A stretch of DNA of 64,000 bases. It comes from Plecoglossus altivelis (Eukaryota > Chordata > Actinopteri > Osmeriformes > Plecoglossidae). The DNA is taken from contig BROE01000023.1 of assembly GCA_036571765.1 (NCBI GenBank), positions 1,690,950 through 1,754,949 on the forward strand. The letters run 5' to 3'. The first letter of the stretch is position 1. Each line of letters opens with the position of its first letter. Below are positions 14,369 through 23,700 of this stretch, piece after piece. A model generated the notes under the pieces. That model was given only the letters and a program-made list of their open reading frames with translations, was not told the origin of the DNA and searched no databases. The position numbers were made by a program, and so were the translations under genes.

Positions 14369-16824
14369 TCAACATAATTTTCTTTTCTTCTCATTCCAAC
14401 TTTGAAGCTGTTGGTTCCGCTCCTTTACAAGCTGCCAAACAGTGACACAGCCACCTAGAAATGACAAGAGAGGCACTCGGTATATAGTGAACTCTAATAT
14501 ATATGCTAATAAGAGTATATTCAAAAATAAACTTATGTAATTTGTCTGTCTGCTAAGGTGCTCGGCATTGTTTTCTCACAAATGAGTCCAAAGATTGTAA
14601 CTGAAGTTTTACTTACAAAGCATCAGAATTGGTATGTAGGCCTTCAGGAAAATGGAAGAATCTGTTGCTTCAGGGTGTGTGAGCTGAAAGGAGCTGTTCC
14701 CCATGGACTCAAAGTAAGGCAGGGCTTGGTAAACAGTCATGCCTGGAAAGGTCAACGGTACACTCTGACACACCAGCTCAAAAATAAAGTTAAATAAAAA
14801 CGCTTATTTATAGTTTGAAATTGAAGTAACTGGTAGAAATGTATTTCAACCAAAACGTTTGTCCAAATAAAAAAACTTGGTTGAAATACATTAGTACTAT
14901 TTATAATAGGAAATGCATTGTGGATTTGTCTTCCTCACATATTTCCTGATTGTGGTCTGCCTGCTATTTCCTTTCAGTTGGAATGTTTTGACAGCATTCT
15001 TGACAAAACTTCAATTGTAATTTCCAGAAGTAATGTTGATGTTGATGCATTAAATATAGTCATTTGGAAAACGTATTTTGCGACAGTAAATTAAAAAAAC
15101 TTCTGAACAGTCTTTAATAATAGAAGTAATAAATAGGTAAAATAATAGTTAATTTGATGGTAGGCATAGTTAGCCTTCTCTGCGTGACTTTGCAGAGAAG
15201 CGCTGCCCGCCCCCACAGCATATCTCACTTGTGTAAGAGCATGCACAGCAACACAGTAATCAATTGTATCAACAGAACAGCTTTTATTTCATGTTGATAC
15301 TAAAGCTTAGGTGTTTTTGCCTTCCCTTTTCTTAGTCCTTTCAAGTAGGAGTATTTAATATGAAAGTGCTTCTTAGCTTCAAGGGGCTTTCGTGTCGATA
15401 CAGTACAGGTTCACTGTTCATAGAAAAGGGTTAGGAGATAACATTCTTTTGAGTAATTGACACAGTTTGAGAGTGTTGGAGTAAATACCTTCTGAGGCAA
15501 CGGACAGCATGTAGACAGGGATTGGCAGGGTATGTCGAGCCCAAAGTATTTCAAAGGATGGATTACCCATTACGCACAGGAGACCATAGGGATACCTTAA
15601 AATGACACGCAATAATGCTGAACTCCTCACTTTACTCCTCTCCAGACAAGTGAAATATTATTTCAGTGCTGAGGTTTATAAATTCGAAATTCTATAAGCA
15701 TATGACGAGCGTAGTGTGCATTATGATCTGTTGATGAGTTATACACATGCTAACGTCTCTGCTAACGATCCATGTTGAAGTTACATCAAGACATCTCACT
15801 GAAATAATAAAAAATGTACTACCTTGTCAAACGTTTGCACAGTCAAGATGTATAAACATACCTTAAGAGATCCAGAATATTCCATAGGAAAAATTGTATA
15901 CACACTATTGGTTTGCTTTGGAATTCTTCTAAATCAATTATCACTACAAACAGCAGGATATTTTTCTCCAAAACCTGTCAAATACAGTGTAACTTAAAAA
16001 AACAGTTGCTGTTGTTTTAATTTAACTATGATCACTGTAGAACGTGAGAACAATGTCAGCAAAGAGTATGTAGTAAATATTAAGAATGGAACGCACTTGA
16101 AAAAACCGTGGCAGAAGCCATCCTTCCTCGATGCCATCAACGATATGGAATAGTTCCAGAAAGGACAGAAGTTGACATAGACTCATCACAACTCCAACTG
16201 TATAAAATGTATCTGCTAAGGCATCTGAAAACCAAGTCATTGGTGTTTAACTGCATACTTTCCATACCGACTTTGCAAACTTTTAAAGAGAGATGCAGTA
16301 ATGGTCTTTGGTGTTTGTACCTCCACCAAAGGTTAAGAATCTGGCCATCATATTCGCAAATGTCCATGTGTGGCCACAAAATTGAAGCAGATTATACAAA
16401 AAAAGGTAGGCACGTCCGATGGTAAACCTGTGATAGAATAACGGAAAAAACAACATTGTCAAATAATACCAACCCCCCACCCCCTTCAACTGAAATGTTG
16501 GCCAAATCCTCTTTCATGTTGCTTTCTGTAATGAAAGGAACGGAACGACAATACGAGCCGTATCATATACACAATATGCAGTAAAATATTCACAGGTAGA
16601 AACCACCTAGCCTCTAACCTGGCAGTGAAACCACAACCAAATCCACAAAAGTAAAACCTGTAAACTGAACAGTTCCGTATGATAACGTACGTTTACAAAT
16701 GATCACGTAGCCTATCACAGGTCTTAAGTTCAAGTGATTTCATCAAATATTTTTTTGGAACTTGATTTAAACTTCTGGCTTTTAATGTGAGACTGCAACA
16801 CTCAAACGTATTGTCTTACCTCAT
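14369..16824 (-). CDS. HACD4: Very-long-chain (3R)-3-hydroxyacyl-CoA dehydratase 4
   Basis: HACD enzymes remove water from 3-hydroxyacyl-CoA, the third step of very-long-chain fatty acid elongation in the ER membrane. Exons in reading order: 16824-16820, 16427-16321, 16224-16097, 15974-15862, 15595-15489, 14742-14617, 14454-14369. All introns are GT-AG, phases close, and the sum is 672 bases (223 aa plus stop; human HACD4 is 232 aa). Diagnostic blocks: AYLFLYNLLQFCGHTWTFAN, DTFYTVGVVMSLCQLLSFLE, VDGIEEGWLLPRFFQ, LPYFESMG, and a basic tail ending NEKKRKLC. The family catalytic Tyr and Glu, seven residues apart, are present as Tyr146 and Glu153; the Pro that often follows the Tyr is Met. Hydrophobic stretches fit a multi-pass membrane protein. 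HACD4 also neighbours FOCAD in human. The N terminus is the least certain part: exon 1 supplies only Met-Arg in this model. Confidence 0.9.
14838..14892. repeat. Perfect 16-bp inverted repeat in a HACD4 intron
   Basis: AATGTATTTCAACCAA at 14838-14853 is matched by its exact reverse complement at 14877-14892, with a 23-base spacer. It could form a stem-loop or be the remnant of a small palindromic element. It lies in the intron between HACD4 exons 5 and 6, and no transposon family was recognised. Confidence 0.85.
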
Positions 16825-16965
16825 TTTAAGATGAACGAAACGCCGTTTTTCTTTTATCCTTACACAACAAATGTTAAAATTAGAGGCAACAGGAACTCGA
16901 GTTTCTTCATACAAGTTGAGCGACCACAAATTGTCCGATATTATCCGTTTCCCTTTGTTCAACAT
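16820..16965 (-). other. Open frame upstream of HACD4 exon 1 (possible longer N terminus or 5' UTR)
   Basis: Upstream of the short-model ATG (16824-16822) the same frame stays open to an earlier ATG at 16965-16963 and beyond, until an in-frame TAG. Use of the earlier ATG would add 47 residues. The added stretch is not hydrophobic and resembles nothing I know at HACD N termini, so I treat it as probable 5' UTR. The donor ATGAG/GTAAGA is strong and its phase fits exon 2 exactly. Confidence 0.45.
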
Positions 16966-17283
16966 GCATGGTCTGAAACGGATACAAGCCTAATGTAGAG
17001 CAACACAAACTAGAGCAAAAAGCACAAAACTCTATGCGGGGCTACAATATTTTACAGTTCTATCCTCTGACTCACGACCAATTGCCTACATGCATAACTA
17101 TGACAGGGTGACGGTGGGCGGGAGTGCCGTCAAAATGTAAAGACATTCAGCAAAACAATGTACTGCAAGGAACAGACCGTTAGTCTGTCGTATGCTGTTT
17201 TATTGTGGGATTTTAAGGATGTGTGTCCCACGATAAATCTCGAGAACATGCCACTGCAATTTTAAGTTTGGAGGAGGTAAAGT
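16966..17283. other. Region upstream of HACD4, probable promoter side
   Basis: No coding potential is seen. A GC-box-like GGGCGGGAG lies near 17116, upstream of HACD4 exon 1 with respect to the minus strand. No TATA box was recognised. This would be the place to look for the HACD4 transcription start. Confidence 0.3.
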
Positions 17284-17456
17284 TGATGTATAGGAAAATT
17301 GTTATATTTATTATATGATTGTTGTTTGCCTCTACTGTTGTATGTCTGTACTTCTGTAGCACCGTGGGTCTGTGAGGCACGACATTTCGTTCCACTGTAT
17401 GCCCCCGCATGTAGCGGAATGACAATAAAGCACAACTTGAACTTGCACTTGAACTG
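17284..17456 (+). mobile_element. 3' tail of a LINE retrotransposon, copy 1
   Basis: The block runs through GAGGCACGACATTTCGTTCC and GACAATAAAGCACAACTTGA and ends in short ACTTGA-type repeats, as L2/CR1-group LINE 3' ends do. A second copy occurs at 37334-37514. Over the last 70 or so bases the two differ at about one position, so the family looks fairly young. Both copies are cut short at the 5' side and carry no reverse transcriptase. Confidence 0.8.
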
Positions 17457-17711
17457 TATGCTATGCTCTTTGTAAAATTTTGCATGCTATAAAATCCTGC
17501 TTGGTTTTCACATTTTTTGTGTTTCCAACCATGAACCATGAACTTTCATTTTCAACTGACATTTTTAAACATGTAGACAGAAATGAACAGTTACAGTGTT
17601 TTGTCAACTCATAATTGTTGACTTCATACTTTTCTGCGAGGACTGCCATATACCAACAATTGGACAACTTCCTGTCTGACAGGAAGCAGTGTTAGCAGAT
17701 CGCCTCAGAAC

Positions 17712-18350
17712 TGCATCCTTTCCCCTCTGCTCATCTCTCTGTGCACCAATAGCAGCACCTCCAGTCATCAGTCCGTCAAAGTCCTGAGGTTTGCAAATGG
17801 CACCACCCTCATTGGGCTCATCTATGGTGGGGAAGAATTTGACTGTATGTAGGAAGCTGACCCAACCTGGTGAACTGATGTAGCCAGAATAACAGAGCTA
17901 AATGCTCTGAAATCAGTGGAGATGGAAGGATACAGCACCACCCACCCCCATTACAACCGCCCTTTGCGACTCCCCAGTGAAAACTGTGGAGTCCTTCTGC
18001 TTCCAGTGGACTATCCTCTCCCAAGACCTCAAGTGGGAACTGAACATCAGCTCCCTCACCACAAAAGCACAACATAGAATGTACTTCCTGCAGATTGAGA
18101 CATTCAACTTGCCAAAGACAATGAATGTGCATTTCTGCAAAGCCATCCGTGAGTCCATCCTTGCCTTCCCTCAAGGAACTGTGCATTTTTTGGAGGCAAG
18201 CAAAGAGATAGTGACCAACTCCTCCCACCCTGGACACACGCTGTTCCGACGACTCTCCTGCACTCTGTGCTCCATCATGACCGAACCTCAAGCCATAAGA
18301 ACATTTTCTTCTCTGCAGCTGGCCGTATCATCAAAGCTACTGACTCCCAC
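17712..18350 (+). pseudogene. Decayed LINE reverse transcriptase fragment (L2/Rex1-like)
   Basis: Translated pieces match the C-terminal half of fish L2/Rex1-group reverse transcriptases. One frame (17712-17852) reads C-LSPLL-SL-TN and then FANGTTLIGLI, where the active-site motif should be FADDT; both catalytic Asp are changed to Asn-Gly. After a stop and frame change, 17977-18350 reads ISQDLKW, a KAQ-RMYFL block, FNLPKTM and SSHPGHTLF, the usual end of the thumb and C-terminal region. The frame breaks and lost Asp residues mean it is dead. It lies downstream of LINE tail copy 1 in the same orientation, so the two are separate insertions. Confidence 0.85.
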
Positions 18351-20728
18351 TGTTATTAACATTTTTATTTACATTCACAACTCTTACTTACAAGTCAACG
18401 GTCATTTAGCATTGTCTTACAACAGTCATATTATATTATTTATGTATATCAAAGGTGTATCTTATTTTATTGTATATGTTGTTTAATATTTTACAATACA
18501 TAGTATTGTTTTATCATTATTTAGACTTGGGTGCTTCTATTTTTTTGCACACGCCAAACTCAGACAAATGCACATACATCTGTTTTGGAGGCAGTGGATT
18601 GACCAAGCCTTCGCCCTCAGCCTTTAGCTTGAAACATAACCTCTGGTGGACCTGGGTGGTATTGCATTTCTGAATTTGTATACTCTGTCAAGGTCCCACC
18701 CATAACTCTTAAAGAACCTATAATGTCGGCAGCATGGACTTTTCTATACAGTGACCATTTGTGAAGACATTTCCATGTTTAAATGGTTTGTAACGTTTTG
18801 GAAGAATCTGCCATTGCTGCTTGAAGTTCTATTTATTCGTTGAGATGCATATTTACAGTATTCTGCATTCAGCATTCTAGTCTTTTTTGTTGTTGTTTTA
18901 ATGGAGACATAGAGGGCTATGTTGTTGCTTTTTACTTTTTATTTGTTTGAAATGAAGCAGATGTCTTGTATTGTGAATATGAACGTTATACGTGTGTCTT
19001 GTAGGAAAAGAGGCTGCTACCATTGTCTATGCCATCTGAATTTATTTGTTCGTGAAACCATTCTTAGTTTCTGTGAGCCAACATAGGAAAACTTCCTGCC
19101 GGAGGTCCGAGACCCTGGATGTGACACAATCAACACTGCACAATTTCAAGTGCAGTCTGGGATCAAACAGCCCACATTTAGTCATTTGCCCATTTTTATT
19201 ATTCATTCACAATACTGTGCCACAAGTATTGTATGGCCACTTTACAGTCAACTTTAATCTGTATGAAATTATTTAGGAAAGATAAGTGATATTTTTTCAG
19301 TTTCACGCCTTAACAAAGTTGTTGTCATTTGATTCTTGTTGCTGGGTAGTTCAGTGCCAGCTAAGATGTCTGCTGCTATAGTGAAAGGAGGACTATTTAT
19401 AGTGAAGGGGTGAGACCAGTGGCAACACGGCCCTAAAAATGCCAATGTGTTTGCATAGAAACATGATTGTAGCTCTCCCATTTCCACTTGGAGCGTGGTT
19501 ATGTCTGGCCTGAAAAAAAGATGTCAGAAAACCTGGATGCTTTTTATGGCTTTTTAGCTAGGATTAAATGTAATACTGAATAGCATCTCCGTGGCAACAA
19601 ATTCATATTTTGATGATTTCATCCTGTGTCAGGTGATATTATAGAAAAAATGATCCCTCTGTATTTCTAAGTAGTGTCCACATTTGTGTGGTTCACATAG
19701 GTACGTTCTGTTGTTGGCACAGCATACAGAACAAGGGCCTATGGCAATTACCCACATTTTTACATGTTGCATAATACCAGGGAACTCTTGAACTTGTGGA
19801 GAGTATGGCTACATGTATACTTCAAGTTCAAACAGCCTTTTGCAGGTAGCTTGTAGTTCTTTGGTCCTGCTCTTCTTGACAATCCCTAGCACCCCATTGA
19901 CACCCATTAAGCCTATGAATCATTGGAACCTATCATAAATTAGTCTCACAGTGTGAGTAACTATATGCATTGACCATATGAAACTGTATCATTTAGGAGT
20001 TGTGATAATATGGAATGATTCACCTATCAAATGAGAATAACATGCAAAGAGTCAACTAGGTCTACAGGCTGACAACCTAATCGTTTATTTGTTTTGTCAG
20101 TGACTTGGGCTAGTCTGCTAAAATGTCTTAAGTGTGTAATAAAACACCCTTGCATAACATCGCTGTTTTAAATAGCTGTTTTGATATTTGTTCACCTTTT
20201 CTATATTTGTAGCCTATAACTGTAGCCCACTCCATGTAGCGAGTAAGTCTAGACAGAAAATGTGCCTATGGTGCGATTTAATGTTAAGTATTATTATTAA
20301 TAATACAAATAATGAATAAATAACCACCAGCCTATTACGTCAAGGCGTTGTTAAAGGTGATACTGCTGCAATTAGAGGTTTGTAATTGTATGCTGGTTCT
20401 GAAATAGGTTGAAGTCACAGACACGGTATTAGATATCTTAGTCTTCTTCATGCTTTCGGTGGTTAGGCAAGGTTCTGGAATAGTTTACGTGTAGTCTGCT
20501 TCCGTAACCAATGGCATCCGAACTGACGCCTGGACTTGCGACTCGCTAAAACCGATAGCCTATAGAGGCACCATCTTCATCGCTGAGGTTGACTCGTGGA
20601 CGAATGGGAAATAGGTAATTAAGTTCGAGTCCTGCAAATCGGAATATCTATTATTCCTTCCTGTCCGCAAAACTTGTTACATTTCTAATTACTAAAAGTG
20701 GATAGCGTAGCTAACTTCAGTGCCAACA
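18351..20728. other. Intergenic between HACD4 and C4orf54, with C4orf54 5' UTR at the end
   Basis: AT-rich sequence without a recognisable gene. The first bases may be LINE 3' UTR. The stretch from about 20440 to 20728 is less AT-rich and should contain the C4orf54 promoter and 5' UTR. An AG at 20719-20720 could be a splice acceptor but has a poor pyrimidine tract. Confidence 0.5.
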
Positions 20729-23700
20729 ATGGAAGCAACTACAAATACATTAGATCCTTGTGGCGTCGGTGATCCGAAATATAGTCTTTTATCTGATGAA
20801 GATGCTACTGGGACACATGATGAATTGAAATACGTTGACAATTCATTAAAAACACGCGAAATGATCGGAAACGTGTCTTCTACTGGAGAAGTGTACCATG
20901 ACGTGGTTCAGAAAAGTTGTAGTGATACAAGTTTGAAGGCAAGAGACAAAGTTCCCGAAAACGAAGATCTGGTTAATCCCTCCAAAACGGTCAGCAAATG
21001 CAGTAGTAATACTGAAGCTAAGAAATGTACGGATGACAAAGACTTACTGAAATTTACATCCGAGTTACATTTAAACGAAAATGTTAATAATTGTCTCGAA
21101 TTAGGCATACACGAAATATGCACTGAAAATCAGGAGCCCAACTCGAAATCAGCAGGACACATTTTACCAATGAAAGATGAACCCGTAGACACTTCGAATG
21201 GCAATGAAGATTTGCAATATACAGATATCTATTTAAGCAGGACAAGTGAGTCAGATGATGATGATGATGATGGTGTCATAGTATTGTCCGATAATTGTGT
21301 ACCGTGCCTCATTGAGGATGAATCTCATTACATTACTACTCATGGAATCCAGCTGTCTGAGCTTTCAGATCATGAACTGGATAATAACATCGAAGTGGGG
21401 TCCTGTTGGGACATTGAGGCTGATAACCAAATGTACTCTTTTGTCGATTATGCTTCTTTTGATTGTGATGAAACGAGAGATATGGGTGAGACCGTTCAAA
21501 ACAAACAGGGTCTGTCTATTGGCAGAATAGCAAGCAGTGTTCTTGAAAATGATATAATTGGTAAGGCAACGTGCAACTCCTCTGAGTGGCTTGGTAAGTG
21601 TAATGGGAACTCGGGGGGGCAGATTCACTTGTCAATCAAAACAACTTCCCGTGCTATTAATGAGCCTAGCAACTTCCAGCAAAATAAAAATTTGCTTCAT
21701 CATGCTAAGCACGCCGAGGACGTGAGTCGGTACGTATTCAGAGGTGCTGATGCTAAAGCGGATAGATTATGTGATGATGCGAAGTGCTTTATTGCTGCCC
21801 CGGGGCGTTTGCACTTTGGCAGCAAATTAAAAGGCAAAGATGTTAACGAGTACTCCAGTAGTGCATCTAGTGCTGTGAGTGAACTTGATGACGCTGACAA
21901 GGAAGTGCGCAATTTGACAGACAGAGCGTTCAAGAGTTTAGCGTACCCCTATTTTAATTCCATAAATTTTTGCACCTCCAGCGAGTCCTCTGCGTCAGAA
22001 CGTGGCCTGGGGATAAATAAGTGGTCAACGTTTGTTGACCTTAAATACGGAAACATATCACAGGGAAGAGGACAAAATAGCCTGTCCCATAAAATGTCAT
22101 CTTGTACAATGGCAAAGAAGGAAGACAATCAAGGTTGTAAGGGCGGTGCGTTAACTAAGATAAAGTCACCCCCGAGCACCATTTTTAATTTCAACGGCAA
22201 TCCTCATAACGCTGCTGCAAAACAGAAAATTGCTGTAATGGGAAAATTTGGGCAGGGCCACAGTGGAGTTATTACGCTTACAGAAACATTAAATTTTCGC
22301 TGCAATGTCAAATCAGGGGTGGCTGGCGGAGAAAGGCGCTCAAAATGTGTACAAAACGCAGCAGGATCACGTTCCACAGATGAAGTTACCAACGCCTCGA
22401 CAGGCGGACAGGGTAGTGAGACTCGAAGACGACCATGTAATGCGAGGGAAACCATGGAAGACACACACAAGAAAGCAATATTCGCATCAAGTCTTCTTAA
22501 AAATGTAATTTCCAAAAAAATACAGTTTGAACAGGAGCGCAAAATGGAAAGGGGGGAAATATGTGAACCCTATCAAGTCCCATCACCCTGCTTTGCGCAT
22601 CAAGACCTTGAAAATCCCAAGGAAAATGTCCCAACAAGTGAGTTCAGGGATATGCAGGGCTCCAAATATTCAAAGGACGATTCCGACTACACAATAGTTT
22701 GTGTTCAAGAATTAGGGGACATTGTGGACAGCAGTTCGTGCGATACCAAGTGCGGCTCTGGGAGACACGCTTCTTGCACTGAATTAGAGTCAGCAAATGA
22801 AGTGGGATTCAATTCTAAAAAAGGAGCATTCGAAGTGGCTAAAAGCACGCTGCTTCGAAGCCAAAATAGCGCTTTCCGATCCTGGAGGGACGGGGAGCTA
22901 GAGTTTCAAAAGGAACGAAAAAATGATAAAACTCCTGAGTGGACCCTATCTTCGACTAAAGTCAACTTCGACGACACAGACCTGTGCGTCGATTCGGGGA
23001 CTAGTAAACTGTCAAAAATGTCGCTTTTGTATGTGCCAAGTATCCAACTACCATCAAGTGAGAGAGAAGTTGATAATCAGCTGCAGATTATGAATTATTC
23101 GACACGCGCGCCCACGGATCAGAAAGAGGGAGGAGGCATGTTGGCGGCTGACAGTTCCTTATACGTCCCACGTTCAACAAGAACTTGTGTTACATCAAAA
23201 TCACCGGAAATAAAAATCAAACTGAAGAAAATGGAAGACAACAAAAGTGACAAGTTTAACATCTCAAAATGTCCTATTTCCAACCAATTTTGTAATGGTG
23301 CCAACCTGATAAAGACAGCTGATGACTCCAGGTGCCATGCGCTCGCTCCGGTGTTAAAGGGTGAGTCCTACGAAAAAGTACCACACTTTATGGTAAGAGA
23401 CATAAGAGATAGAAAGGGAAAGCTTCAAACACCCATACATCAAGTCAGAGATGTGCGTAAATTAGTTAAAAGTTCTTATCATTTTCTTTCCTTGGATAAC
23501 AACGACAACAAATTCAGCGCTCATGGAGCGGACCTTCCTTCAGAGCAAAGGATTCAAAAACACAGCTGTCATAAAAACCGTGCGTCAGTTTCCCCCATTG
23601 TAATAAAGTGTCAGTCTGTGAATACAAATAGTAATTTTAGGGTATCTGAAAATGTAGTTGCAGTCTCTAAATGTGAACTCAATGAGAATACTTTTGAAAT

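Noticed and set aside
15251..15420. Minus-strand basic C terminus plus AATAAA, first taken for the last HACD4 exon
   Set aside because: The true last two HACD4 exons, with matching phase and family motifs, lie at 14617-14742 and 14369-14454; this stretch is intronic.
17977..18486. 169-codon frame as a host gene
   Set aside because: Its motifs are those of a LINE reverse transcriptase C terminus and upstream frames are broken, so it is a transposon fossil.
20720..20728. Start of C4orf54 at a GTG nine bases upstream
   Set aside because: The codon at 20720 is GTG. The first ATG in frame is at 20729 with a good initiation context.
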